64,000 nucleotides of DNA from CAIWHR01 sp963813415 (lineage in GTDB: Bacteria > Pseudomonadota > Gammaproteobacteria > Burkholderiales > Casimicrobiaceae). The stretch covers positions 62,001 through 126,000 of the forward strand of contig CAWEYW010000008.1 in assembly GCA_963813415.1 (NCBI GenBank), given 5' to 3'. The position numbers and the translations under genes are program-made. This document shows positions 7,664 to 16,021 of this stretch, piece after piece. Numbering within the stretch: position 1 is the stretch's first letter; every line of letters begins with the position of its first letter. Below the pieces are notes generated by a model that saw only the letters and a program-made list of their open reading frames with translations, did not search any database and was not told the DNA's origin.

Positions 7664-8821
7664 TCAGTGTCCGTCGCCTGCTTCGCGGATCATCCCCCGC
7701 GCGATGACGAGCTGCTGGATCTGGCTGGTGCCCTCGTAGATGCGGAAGAGGCGTACGTCGCGATAGAAGCGCTCGATGCCGTAGTCGGCGACGTAGCCGG
7801 CGCCGCCGAAGATCTGCACGGCGCGATCGGCGACGCGTCCGCACATTTCCGAAGCGAAGAGCTTGCAGCACGACGCGTCGATGCCGACCTCCTCGCCGGC
7901 GTCGCGCCGCCGCGCCGTCTCGAGCACCATGCTGCGGGCAGCGAGAAGCTCTGTGCGCGAATCGGCCAGCATCGCCTGCACGAGCTGGAACTCGGCGATG
8001 CGCTGCCCGAACTGGCGCCGCTCCAGCGCGTACTGCAATGCATCGTGCAGCATGCGCTGCGCCACGCCAACGCACAGCGCGGCGATGTGCAGGCGGCCCT
8101 TGTCGAGCACGCGCATCGCGATCCGGAAGCCTTCGCCTTCGGCGCCCAGGCGATTGTCCGCGGGCACGGCGCAATCGGTGAGAATCACGTCGGCCGTGTG
8201 CGCGCCGCGCTGGCCCATCTTGCGATCGGGCGCCCCGATCGACAGGCCCGGCGTGCCGGCTTCGACAATGAAGGCGGAGATCCCCGCGGCGCCGGAGCCT
8301 TCGGGACCGGTGCGCGCCATGACGGTGAAGATGCCGGCCTCGGGCGCATTGGTGATGAAGCGCTTGGTGCCGTTCAGCACATAAGTCTCGCCGTTGCGCA
8401 CTGCACGCGTGCGCAGCGCGGCGGCATCCGATCCGGCATCCGGCTCGGTGAGCGCAAACGATGCGATGAGCTCGCCCGACGCGAGGCGCGGCAGCCACCG
8501 CGCCTTCTGCGCTTCGCTGCCGGCGAGCACCAGTCCCTGGGAGCCGATCCCGACGTTGGTGCCGAACACCGAGCGGAAGGCAGGCGACGTTTCCCCGAGC
8601 TCGAGGATGGCAAGTACTTCCTCTTCCATCGTCAGCGCGAGCCCGCCGTAGGTTTCCGGAATGGCGAGGCCGAAAAGGCCGAGGGCGCGCATCGCCTCGA
8701 CCGCCTCTGCGGGAACCGCGTCTTCGTCGCTCACCCGGTCTTCGAGCGGGCGCAACCGTTCGCGCACCAGCCGGCGCAGCGAGGCGAGGTATTCCGGGAA
8801 GGCTTGGGGATCGCGGATCAA
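7664..8821 (-). CDS. Acyl-CoA dehydrogenase
   Basis: This 385-residue acyl-CoA dehydrogenase opens an FAD-dependent double bond at C2-C3 of an acyl-CoA. Visible features are the FAD-site ALTEPDAGSDAAALRTRA segment, the RRQFGQRIAEFQLVQ helix and the C-terminal YEGTSQIQQLVIARG, whose Glu is the usual catalytic base. I chose TTG 8821 because the family begins IRDPQAFPEYL (compare MIRDPETFEQLL in relatives). The ATG at 8902 would put the putative operator (8855-8870) and -10 element inside the coding region. First gene of the leftward unit, followed without a gap by the thioesterase. Electron transfer to ETF is assumed. Confidence 0.9.
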   Translation of the reverse strand: MIRDPQAFPEYLASLRRLVRERLRPLEDRVSDEDAVPAEAVEAMRALGLFGLAIPETYGGLALTMEEEVLAILELGETSPAFRSVFGTNVGIGSQGLVLAGSEAQKARWLPRLASGELIASFALTEPDAGSDAAALRTRAVRNGETYVLNGTKRFITNAPEAGIFTVMARTGPEGSGAAGISAFIVEAGTPGLSIGAPDRKMGQRGAHTADVILTDCAVPADNRLGAEGEGFRIAMRVLDKGRLHIAALCVGVAQRMLHDALQYALERRQFGQRIAEFQLVQAMLADSRTELLAARSMVLETARRRDAGEEVGIDASCCKLFASEMCGRVADRAVQIFGGAGYVADYGIERFYRDVRLFRIYEGTSQIQQLVIARGMIREAGDGH

Positions 8822-8839
8822 CGGAGGCGCCGGTTTCCC

Positions 8840-8870
8840 GGTCGGCTGCCGGAGCCGACCGAACGGTCGG
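8840..8870. promoter_or_regulatory. TetR-type operator cluster for the leftward unit
   Basis: The core palindrome CCGACCG-AA-CGGTCGG occupies 8855-8870 with seven perfect base pairs. It overlaps a second inverted repeat, GGTCGGCT (8840-8847) with AGCCGACC (8853-8860), so three half-sites lie side by side. The palindrome falls just downstream of the predicted leftward -10 element (8873-8878) and upstream of TTG 8821. It shares the frame CGACC-N4-GGTCG with the site at 8992-9005. Palindromes of this size are typical TetR-family operators; the binding protein (perhaps 4889-5527) is inferred. Confidence 0.65.
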
Positions 8871-8872
8871 GA

Positions 8873-8902
8873 ATGATCACACGGCCTGCCCCGTGGCGTC
8901 AA
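8873..8902 (-). promoter_or_regulatory. Predicted sigma-70 promoter of the acyl-CoA dehydrogenase unit
   Basis: On the minus strand the -35 element TTGACG (8897-8902) is followed after 18 bp by a weak -10 element GATCAT (8873-8878). Transcription would start close to 8866, inside the CGACC-N4-GGTCG palindrome, a position that suits repression. The prediction is by eye only. Confidence 0.45.
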
Positions 8903-8955
8903 CGGCAGCCATCGCTGCGCTCGGCAACAGGGATGGTTGCGTCAAAGGCGTGCCG

Positions 8956-8983
8956 TTGACACGTCGCGATGATCGCGTAACAT
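8956..8983 (+). promoter_or_regulatory. Predicted sigma-70 promoter of the TRAP/acyl-CoA operon
   Basis: A perfect -35 hexamer TTGACA (8956-8961) is spaced 16 bp from TAACAT (8978-8983), a 4/6 match to the -10 consensus. The start point would be near 8990, right at the operator 8992-9005. The leader then runs about 70 nt to ATG 9061. Confidence 0.6.
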
Positions 8984-8991
8984 CACTATCC

Positions 8992-9005
8992 CGACCAACC
9001 GGTCG
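8992..9005. promoter_or_regulatory. TetR-type operator for the rightward operon
   Basis: The palindrome CGACC-AACC-GGTCG has the same 14-base frame as the site at 8857-8870 (CGACC-GAAC-GGTCG is obtained there when trimmed to the same length). It lies just downstream of the rightward -10 element, mirroring the leftward arrangement. One repressor bound at both sites would silence both arms. Confidence 0.6.
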
Positions 9006-9060
9006 ATAATGGGGCTTGCGCCGCGCTGCGGCAGCGAGGCCGTTCTCTAGGAGGAGACTC

Positions 9061-10032
9061 ATGCGGACGAATCCGTCCTTTGCCGGCGCGCGCTTTGCCG
9101 CCTGTGTTCTCTCGCTGGCCTGCGCGTTCGGCGCCGGTCACGCGCTCGCCGCACCGAAGTCGACCATCGTGCTCGGCTCCACCAATTCGACATCCAGCCA
9201 TTACACCGTGTCGGCGGCGATGGTCAAGGCGATCAAGGCCGGCATCCCGGGCGCGAACGTCTCGCAGATCGAGACGGGCGCGAGCGTCGACAACGTGCGC
9301 CGGCTGACCAAGGGCGAGATCGATCTTGGCCTGATCGCCACCGATACGGGCATCCAGGCGCTGACGGGAACAGGGCCGTTCGCCGGCAAGGCGGTCGACG
9401 ACCTCGTCGCGGTTTACTCGTACGACGTGTCGGTGCTCAACGTGGCGGTCAGCCAGGACTCCAAAGTCGCCTCGCTCAGGGATCTCGCAGGCAAGAAATT
9501 CAACCCGGGCATTCGTGGCAGCGGCGCCGAACTGCTGACGCGCGAGGTGTTCAACACGCTGGGGATCGAGCCGGCGTGGGTGCCCGGCACGGTCAAGGAT
9601 GCAGCCGAAGGCATCCAGAACCGGCAGATCGTCGGGTACTCCAAGTACGGGCCGGGCACCGGCGTCGACGCCACGTTGCGCGAACTCATGGTGACGACGC
9701 CGATGCGGCTGCTCACGTTCGACGCGGATCTGCAGCAGAAGGTGCTGGGCAAGGTGAAGGGCGTGAGCTTTGCGCAGATCCCCAACGTGATGCAGGGCCA
9801 GCCGCCCGTCACCACGCCCGCGGTGCTCATCGTGTACGGCACCCGCACCTCGCTGATGGACGACGAGACGGCTTACGCGGTCGCCAAAGCCATCTACGAC
9901 AACCGGCAGTTCCTGATCGATGCGTGGCCGCATCTCAAGGATTTCGATTTCAAGGGACAGGCGCTCGCCGCGGAGAAGGTCGGCATCAAGCTGCACCCGG
10001 GCGCGAAGCGATTCTGGGAATCGGTCAAGTAA
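9061..10032 (+). CDS. TAXI family TRAP transporter solute-binding protein
   Basis: This 323-residue periplasmic binding protein starts at ATG 9061 behind a strong AGGAGGAG ribosome site (about 9050). A signal peptide is evident, with hydrophobic residues about 10-30 and a likely cut after HALA. The mature part has the TAXI-type GSTNSTSSHYTVSAAMVKAI opening, the KGEIDLGLIATDTG segment and the PGIRGSGAELLTREVF loop. TAXI proteins capture organic acids and hand them to a sodium-driven TRAP permease, encoded here 18 bp downstream. The ligand is unknown but is presumably the acid degraded by the genes that follow. First gene of a tightly spaced operon reaching 16021. Confidence 0.93.
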   Translation: MRTNPSFAGARFAACVLSLACAFGAGHALAAPKSTIVLGSTNSTSSHYTVSAAMVKAIKAGIPGANVSQIETGASVDNVRRLTKGEIDLGLIATDTGIQALTGTGPFAGKAVDDLVAVYSYDVSVLNVAVSQDSKVASLRDLAGKKFNPGIRGSGAELLTREVFNTLGIEPAWVPGTVKDAAEGIQNRQIVGYSKYGPGTGVDATLRELMVTTPMRLLTFDADLQQKVLGKVKGVSFAQIPNVMQGQPPVTTPAVLIVYGTRTSLMDDETAYAVAKAIYDNRQFLIDAWPHLKDFDFKGQALAAEKVGIKLHPGAKRFWESVK

Positions 10033-10050
10033 CGCGGGAGCGTCGCGCCG

Positions 10051-11994
10051 ATGCACGCGGATGATGCCGCCGAGGGCTCTGCTGGCGCCGCCGGTGCGGT
10101 CTTTGGCGTCGCGTGCGCGGCGTTCTCGCTGTTTCACCTGTACACGTCGTTCCGCGGTCCGTTCGATCCCCTGGTGCAGCGCGGCGTGTTCATCGGCGGC
10201 GGCGTCCTGCTGGCGTTCTGGATGAAAGCGCTCGGCGCCCGCAGGCCGCTCTCACGCATCGTGTTCATCCTGCTCGGGCTCGCCGGCGCCTACGGCGGGC
10301 TGCACGTGGTGCTCAACAATGCGCGGTTCATGGACGTAATGAGCGACATGCGGCCGCTCGACATGTGGATCGCGCTTCTGCTCGGCATTGCCGTCCTCGT
10401 CGCGACGCAGCGGCTGCTCGGATGGGCGCTGCCGGTGCTTGCCACGATCTCCGTCGTGTACTACGCATTCGGCAACCGCTGGATGGGCGGGTTGTGGCAG
10501 CCGCCGCGCGCGTCCCTGGATACCGTCGTCAGTACGCTCTACGCCTCCACCAGCGGCGTGTTCGGATTCATGGCGGACATCGGCACCAGCGTGATCGCGA
10601 TCTACGTCATCTTCGGCGCGCTGCTCATGGCAACGGGTGCGGGCGAGGTGTTCGTGCAGGTCGCGCAACGCATCGCGGGACGCGGCCATGGCGGACCCGC
10701 GAAGGTCGCGGTCGTGACGTCGGCGCTGTTCGGCACCGTTTCCGGCTCGGCCGTGGCCAACGTGATGGCGGTCGGATCACTCACGATTCCGACCATGGAG
10801 CGCGCGGGCTATCCCAAGGCGCTCGCCGCGGGCGTCGAGGCGAGTGCCTCCGCTGGGGGACAGATCATGCCCCCGATCATGGGCGCCGGCGCGTTCCTGA
10901 TGGCCGAGCTCCTCAACATTCCGTATCTCACCGTGGCGAAGTCCGCGGCGATTCCCGCGATCCTGTATTTCCTGGTCATCTTCATCAGCGTCGATCTGTA
11001 TGCGCGGCGTACCGGGCTCGGCAAGGACAGCGGCGCGAAGCCCGTACCGATCGAGCGAGACAAGGCCGTCCCCCTGGCCATCGCGATCGTCACGCTGATC
11101 GGCATGCTGATCGCGAATTACACGCCCACTTACGCGGGCGTGATCGCCACGGCCACCCTGCTCGCCGCGAGTGCCGGCATGCGCATCGTGCCGGCGCTCG
11201 GCAGCGGCCGCATGCTGGCCGCGGCACGCTCGCGCGCATTCGTGGCCAGTGTCGGACGCGGGCTCGCCGACGGCGGCAAGGGTCTCATCATGATCTCGGT
11301 GCTGCTGGGCTGTGCCGGCATCCTCGCTTCCGTGCTCAGCGCGTCCGCGCTTGGCTCCAAAGTGTCGACGGAGCTCATCGGGATTGCCGGCGACAGCCTG
11401 CTGCTCGCGCTCGTGCTGTCCGCCTTGCTGTGCGTGCTGCTCGGGATGGACGTGCCGACCACGGCATCGTACGTGCTGACGGCGGCCGTGGCCGGGCCCG
11501 TGCTCACGCGTCTGGGAGTGCAGCCGCTGACCGCACACCTCTTCATCTTCTATTTCGCGATCCTGTCGGCGATCACGCCGCCGGTGTGTGCGAGCGTGTA
11601 TGCGGCGGCGGCCATCGCGCGCGAGCGGTTCTGGTCGGTCGCGCGCTACGCGATGCTGATGGCGGGCGGCGTGTACGTCATTCCGTTCATGCTGGTCTAT
11701 CGGCCAGGATTGCTGTGGCAAGGTGCGTGGCCCGCCATCGCCTACGACGCGATCGTCACGGGCATTGCCATTCTGTCGATGTGCGCAGCCACCATCGGCT
11801 ATCTCGATGGCCGGCTGAACGTGATCCTCCGGCTGGTCCTGCTGGTGTCGGCGGCGCTCTTCTTCATTCCCGGCGCCGTCTTTGACGCGGGCGGCGCCCT
11901 GCTTCTCGTCGCCGTGCTGACGGTGCAGCATGTCGCGCGCCGGAACGCGTATGTCCGCGGCGCCACCCCGCCTTCCCGGAGCATCTCCCCATGA
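10051..11994 (+). CDS. TRAP transporter fused permease (DctQ-DctM type)
   Basis: This 647-residue, very hydrophobic protein has an N-terminal set of about four membrane spans of the small-permease kind. The long DctM-like part contains ALFGTVSGSAVANVMAVGSL and ASAGGQIMPPIMGAGAFLMAE. These glycine- and serine-rich loops are the hallmark of TRAP large subunits. Fused permeases are normal partners of TAXI binding proteins. The stop overlaps the start of the MaoC-fold gene by 4 bp (ATGA), so the transporter and the enzymes are translationally coupled. Confidence 0.93.
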   Translation: MHADDAAEGSAGAAGAVFGVACAAFSLFHLYTSFRGPFDPLVQRGVFIGGGVLLAFWMKALGARRPLSRIVFILLGLAGAYGGLHVVLNNARFMDVMSDMRPLDMWIALLLGIAVLVATQRLLGWALPVLATISVVYYAFGNRWMGGLWQPPRASLDTVVSTLYASTSGVFGFMADIGTSVIAIYVIFGALLMATGAGEVFVQVAQRIAGRGHGGPAKVAVVTSALFGTVSGSAVANVMAVGSLTIPTMERAGYPKALAAGVEASASAGGQIMPPIMGAGAFLMAELLNIPYLTVAKSAAIPAILYFLVIFISVDLYARRTGLGKDSGAKPVPIERDKAVPLAIAIVTLIGMLIANYTPTYAGVIATATLLAASAGMRIVPALGSGRMLAAARSRAFVASVGRGLADGGKGLIMISVLLGCAGILASVLSASALGSKVSTELIGIAGDSLLLALVLSALLCVLLGMDVPTTASYVLTAAVAGPVLTRLGVQPLTAHLFIFYFAILSAITPPVCASVYAAAAIARERFWSVARYAMLMAGGVYVIPFMLVYRPGLLWQGAWPAIAYDAIVTGIAILSMCAATIGYLDGRLNVILRLVLLVSAALFFIPGAVFDAGGALLLVAVLTVQHVARRNAYVRGATPPSRSISP

Positions 11995-12452
11995 TCGACA
12001 GGCCCTTCGGCGAGCTGGCGCTCGGCCAGAAGAAGATATCGCGCGGACGCACGATCACCGAGACGGACGTGGTCAACTTCTGCATGCTCACCGGCAACTG
12101 GCTGGAGCTGCATGCCAACATCGAGTTCGCGAAGACCACTCTCTACGGCCAGCGCCTGGTCCAGGGTGGACTGGTGTTCGTGATCGTGAATGCGCTCCTC
12201 GGCTTCGAAGCCGAGGTCATCGAGGCGTTCTATGGGGCGGACAAGCTGCGCTTCGTGAAGCCCACGTTCATCAATGACACGCTGCACGCCGAGAGCGAGA
12301 TCATCGCCCTGCGCGAGAAGGGCACGCGGCACGGCATCGCGACCGTGCTGCTGCGCGGCGTGAACCAGCGCGGCGAGATCGTGCTGTCCTGTGAATTCAG
12401 CCTGCTCATCCGCAGGGAACGCCTTCCCGCCACCAGCGCGGCAATCGCCTGA
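11991..12452 (+). CDS. MaoC-family hot-dog protein with Asp-to-Asn change in the hydratase motif
   Basis: This 153-residue hot-dog protein shares the opening GRTITETDVVNFCMLTG with the protein at 4398-4883. The hydratase motif position reads GNWLELH: the His is kept but the catalytic Asp is Asn, and the Asn-Pro pair is lost. The rest (YGQRLVQGGLVFVIVN, ADKLRFVKPTFINDTL) fits the fold well. It probably binds a 2-enoyl or 3-hydroxyacyl-CoA, but ordinary hydration is doubtful. ATG 11991 overlaps the permease stop by 4 bp, and the acyl-CoA dehydrogenase gene follows 13 bp later. Confidence 0.85.
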   Translation: MIDRPFGELALGQKKISRGRTITETDVVNFCMLTGNWLELHANIEFAKTTLYGQRLVQGGLVFVIVNALLGFEAEVIEAFYGADKLRFVKPTFINDTLHAESEIIALREKGTRHGIATVLLRGVNQRGEIVLSCEFSLLIRRERLPATSAAIA

Positions 12453-12465
12453 ACTGAACGCCCAC

Positions 12466-13614
12466 ATGAATTTCCTCACGCCGGAACAGACGCTCTGGAA
12501 GGAGCAGGTCGATCGCCTTATGGAACGCGAGATCGGCCGCGAGTACATCCGCAAATGCGACATGAACCGGGAGTATCCGTACGAGGGATACCAGGCGGTT
12601 GCGAAGCAGGGGTGGCTGCGCCTTCTCATTCCCGAGGACCATGGCGGTCTGGGCGGCACGATCTTCGACTACGCGCTGATGTGCGAAGGACTGGCGCGCT
12701 ACGGGTTCGATTTCGCGACCTGCCTCATGGTCTCCACCTTCACGGCCATGAACATCGTGAAATTCGGCACCGACGCCCAGAAGGAGAAGTACCTCGAGCC
12801 CTTCATGAGCGGCGCGCTGCGCTTCTCCATCTCGATCTCGGAGCCGGAGGCGGGCTCCGATGCCGCGAACACGCGCACGCGGGCGATGCCCGATCCCGAG
12901 GGCGACGGGTTCGTGCTGCGCGGCCAGAAGCTGTGGTGCAGTGGCGCGGCGGCGAAGCACGTGGTGATCGCGATGCTCGTGCGCAGCGACCCCGCGGCGA
13001 AGAAGCATGCGGGACTGTCGGTGCTGCTCGTACCGAACGATTCGCCGGGGCTCGACATCCGCCGCCTGCCGACCATGGCACGCCGCGCGACGGGCACGAC
13101 GGAGATCTTCGTCGACGACGTGCGCGTGGGGCGCGACCAGTTGCTGGGCGAGCCAGGAAAGGGCTGGGCGATCATCACCGACCATCTGGAGCTGGAGCGC
13201 ATCGCCGTGTCGGCGGGGTACGTGGGCAACGCGCAACAGGCCGTCGATGACGCCTTGCGCTACGCCCACGACCGGGTGCAGTTCGACAAGCCGATCTTCG
13301 AGTTCCAGGTGATCCGTCACATGCTCGCCGACATGCAGACCAAGGTGGATGCTGCGCGCCTGCTGGTGTATCGTGCCGCCGAGCTCGCGTCGCAAGGCAC
13401 GCCGTGCGCGAAAGAGGTGAGCATGGGCAAGCTCTTCGCCTCCGAGACGCTGCAGGAAGTCTCGCGCATGGGCATGCAGATCCTCGGCGGCCACAGCATG
13501 CTGCCCGAAGCGGACATGGAGCGGTATTTCCGCGAGGGCATGCAATCGACGATCGGCGGCGGGACGTCGCAGATCCAGCGCACGATCATCGCCAAGGCCA
13601 TGCGGCTCACCTGA
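12466..13614 (+). CDS. Acyl-CoA dehydrogenase (CaiA-like branch)
   Basis: This 382-residue flavoprotein starts at MNFLTPEQTLWKEQVDRLME. It has the FAD segment SISEPEAGSDAANTRTRA, the helix RVQFDKPIFEFQVIRHMLAD and the C-terminal TIGGGTSQIQRTIIAKAMRL. The GGGT form replaces the YEGT Glu seen in the dehydrogenase at 7664-8821, so the catalytic base must lie elsewhere, as in the isovaleryl- or crotonobetainyl-CoA groups. The two dehydrogenases are therefore not duplicates and may act on different steps or substrates. It sits between the MaoC-fold and CoA-transferase genes. Confidence 0.92.
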   Translation: MNFLTPEQTLWKEQVDRLMEREIGREYIRKCDMNREYPYEGYQAVAKQGWLRLLIPEDHGGLGGTIFDYALMCEGLARYGFDFATCLMVSTFTAMNIVKFGTDAQKEKYLEPFMSGALRFSISISEPEAGSDAANTRTRAMPDPEGDGFVLRGQKLWCSGAAAKHVVIAMLVRSDPAAKKHAGLSVLLVPNDSPGLDIRRLPTMARRATGTTEIFVDDVRVGRDQLLGEPGKGWAIITDHLELERIAVSAGYVGNAQQAVDDALRYAHDRVQFDKPIFEFQVIRHMLADMQTKVDAARLLVYRAAELASQGTPCAKEVSMGKLFASETLQEVSRMGMQILGGHSMLPEADMERYFREGMQSTIGGGTSQIQRTIIAKAMRLT

Positions 13615-13622
13615 GGCGCGAC

Positions 13623-14846
13623 GTGGCCGGTCCGCTCATGGGCACGCGGGTGCTCGACCTCTCACGCGTGCTCGCGGGCCCGTGGTCGAGCCAGATCTTC
13701 GCCGATATGGGGGCCGACGTGATCAAGATCGAGCGTCCCGGTGGTGGCGACGACACGCGCAAGTTCGGTCCGCCATGGGTCACTGACGCGACGACCGGCG
13801 AGAACCTCGACGCGGCCTATTATGCGGCGTGCAATCGCGGCAAGCGCTCGGTGACGCTGGACATCGCGTCGCCGCGCGGACGCGAGATCGCGCAAGCGCT
13901 GCTCGCACAGAGCGACGTGCTGCTCGAGAACTACAAGGTGGGCGATCTCGCGCGCTACGGTCTCGATTACGCATCGGCGCAGCGCATCAACCCGCGCATC
14001 GTCTACTGTTCCATCACGGGCTTCGGCCAGACCGGCCCCTACCGCCAGCGACCCGGCTACGACTTCCTGATCCAGGGCATGGGCGGCCTGATGAGCGTGA
14101 CCGGCGAGCGCGACGACCTTCCCGGCGGCGGCCCGCAGCGCGCCGGTGTGGCACTCGCCGACATTCTCACCGGCATGTACGCGACCTCGGCGGTGCTGGC
14201 GGCGCTCCTGCATCGCGAACGTACGGGCGAAGGCCAGTACATCGATCTCGCGCTGCTCGACACGCAGGTCGCCACTCTTGCCAACCAGGGTATGAACTGG
14301 CTGATCGGCGGAACAGTGCCGCGGCGCACCGGCAACGGGCATCCGAATATCGTGCCCTACCAGGCGTTCGCAACTGCCGATGGGCACATCATTCTCGCCG
14401 TGGGCAACGACGAGCAATTCGCGCGATTCTGCAAGGTCGCCGGGCGCGAGGACATCGCGGCCGACCCACGCTACGCCATCATCGCGGTGCGCAATGCGCA
14501 TCGCGACGAGCTCATTCCCATCCTGGCCGACATCATCCGACAGCAGCCCACCGATTACTGGGTGCGTGCCCTGGAAGCGGCGCAGGTGCCCTGCGGCCCG
14601 ATCAACACCATCGACCGCGTATTCGCGGATCCGCAGGTGCAGGCGCGCGGCATGCGCGTCGATCTTCCGCATGCGCGGGCGGGCACGCTGCCTTCCATCG
14701 CCAATCCCATCCGGTTCTCGGCGACGCCGATCGAGTACACGCATGCGCCGCCACTTCTCGGCCAGCACACCGACGAGGTGCTGGCCGAGCTGCTGGGCCT
14801 CGAGCGCACGGAGATCGGTCGCCTGCGTGCCGACGGCGTGATCTGA
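13623..14846 (+). CDS. CaiB/BaiF family (class III) CoA transferase
   Basis: This 407-residue protein has the family opening TRVLDLSRVLAGPWSSQIFADMG truncated here to its core LDLSRVLAGPWSSQ, followed by GADVIKIERPGGGD and NRGKRSVTLD. The expected catalytic Asp is in VALADILTGMYA, and the substrate loop NGHPNIVPYQAF is present. These enzymes move CoA between acyl groups without ATP. GTG 13623 is preferred (MAGPLMGTRVL, with GAGGCG just upstream); ATG 13638 is the alternative. It would make the CoA ester of the imported acid, or recycle CoA from a later intermediate. Its stop overlaps the next start by one base (TGATG). Confidence 0.92.
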   Translation: MAGPLMGTRVLDLSRVLAGPWSSQIFADMGADVIKIERPGGGDDTRKFGPPWVTDATTGENLDAAYYAACNRGKRSVTLDIASPRGREIAQALLAQSDVLLENYKVGDLARYGLDYASAQRINPRIVYCSITGFGQTGPYRQRPGYDFLIQGMGGLMSVTGERDDLPGGGPQRAGVALADILTGMYATSAVLAALLHRERTGEGQYIDLALLDTQVATLANQGMNWLIGGTVPRRTGNGHPNIVPYQAFATADGHIILAVGNDEQFARFCKVAGREDIAADPRYAIIAVRNAHRDELIPILADIIRQQPTDYWVRALEAAQVPCGPINTIDRVFADPQVQARGMRVDLPHARAGTLPSIANPIRFSATPIEYTHAPPLLGQHTDEVLAELLGLERTEIGRLRADGVI

Positions 14847-16021
14847 TGGCAAGGATCGTGGCGCACCCGCCGGCCGTGGCCGAACCGCGTTCCGACATTC
14901 CGCTGCTGACGCCGTTCTCGCTGCGCGGGGTCACACTGCGCAACCGCATCGTCGTCTCGCCGATGCAGATGTATTCGACGCGTGACGGCGTCGTGGGCGA
15001 CTGGCATCTCGTCCACCTCGGCCGCTTCGCGCTGGGGGGCGCCGGCCTGGTGATGGTGGAGGCGACTGCCGTGTGTCCCGAGGGGCGCAGCACGTGGCAC
15101 GACAACGGCCTGTGGAACGACGAGCAGGTCGCCGCGTTTCGCCGCATCACCGACTTCGTGCGCACCGCGGGCGCGGCGTCAGGCATCCAGCTGCAGCATG
15201 CAGGACGCAAAGCGGCCTCGCAGGCGCCGTGGCATGGCTTCGGACCGCTCACGGACGCCGACGCGGCGCGCGGCGAGCCACCCTGGCTGGCGTGGGGACC
15301 GACGACACGCGGCTGGAGCGACGAGCATCCTCCTGCGCAGGCAATGGGTCGCGCTGACATGGATTACCTCGTCGAGCAGTATGGCGCGGCCGCCCGGCGC
15401 GCCGCGGTCGCCGGCTTCGACATTCTCGAGATCCACGCCGCACATGGTTACCTGCTGCACTCGTTTCTTTCGCCCCTCGCCAACACGCGCCAGGATGGCT
15501 ACGGCGGCGACCTCGCGGGACGCATGCGGTTCCCGCTGGAGATCGCCGCGGCGGTACGCGCCGAATGGCCGGACGACCGGCCGCTGCTGTTCCGCATCTC
15601 CAGCGTCGATGGCGTGGATGTCGGCTGGAACATCGTCGACTCGGTCGCGTTCGCGCGCGCGCTTAAGGAAGTCGGGGTCGACCTGATCGACTGCTCGTCG
15701 GGCGGCATGGACCTCCCTTCACGGACGCAACTCGTGCCGCGCAAGCCGGGCTTCCAGGTGCCGTTCGCGCGCGAGGTGCGCCGCGGCGCCGGCATGCCGA
15801 CGATGGCGGTGGGACTCGTGCGCGAGGCGGCACAGGCGAACGCCATCCTGGCCGAAGGCTCAGCGGACCTCGTGGCGCTCGCGCGCGAGCTCCTCTGGGA
15901 CCCCAACTGGCCGCTGCGCGCGGCGGTTACGCTCGAAGGTGCGCGGGCCTTCAGGCGCTGGCCGCGACCGTTCGGGTGGTGGCTCGAGCGGCGTCATCGT
16001 AATGGGGTCAGAGCAAATTAA
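14846..16021 (+). CDS. NADH:flavin oxidoreductase, old yellow enzyme family
   Basis: This 391-residue FMN TIM-barrel protein resembles YqjM/XenA-type ene-reductases. Features are RNRIVVSPMQMYS (33-45), GIQLQHAGRKA, EIHAAHGYLLHSFLSP and the phosphate-binding DLVALARELLWDPNWP. The residue matching the redox-tuning Cys of YqjM is Gln41, while Tyr43 is kept. It may reduce an activated C=C bond in an unsaturated intermediate. The last codons (HRNGVRAN, then stop 16019-16021) are read from the left arm of the palindrome 15998-16086, so the natural C-terminus seems to have been overwritten. Confidence 0.92.
   Translation: MARIVAHPPAVAEPRSDIPLLTPFSLRGVTLRNRIVVSPMQMYSTRDGVVGDWHLVHLGRFALGGAGLVMVEATAVCPEGRSTWHDNGLWNDEQVAAFRRITDFVRTAGAASGIQLQHAGRKAASQAPWHGFGPLTDADAARGEPPWLAWGPTTRGWSDEHPPAQAMGRADMDYLVEQYGAAARRAAVAGFDILEIHAAHGYLLHSFLSPLANTRQDGYGGDLAGRMRFPLEIAAAVRAEWPDDRPLLFRISSVDGVDVGWNIVDSVAFARALKEVGVDLIDCSSGGMDLPSRTQLVPRKPGFQVPFAREVRRGAGMPTMAVGLVREAAQANAILAEGSADLVALARELLWDPNWPLRAAVTLEGARAFRRWPRPFGWWLERRHRNGVRAN

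Noticed and set aside
8822..8902. ATG 8902 as the start of the acyl-CoA dehydrogenase
   Set aside because: The extra 27 residues do not resemble the family, and this region holds the predicted promoter and operator palindrome; TTG 8821 fits the family N-terminus.
6068..8959. A 963-codon open frame on the plus strand, antisense to the thioesterase and dehydrogenase genes
   Set aside because: It is a shadow frame of GC-rich genes: the composition is Arg/Ala/His-rich, no family motif appears, and the opposite strand has well-recognised proteins.
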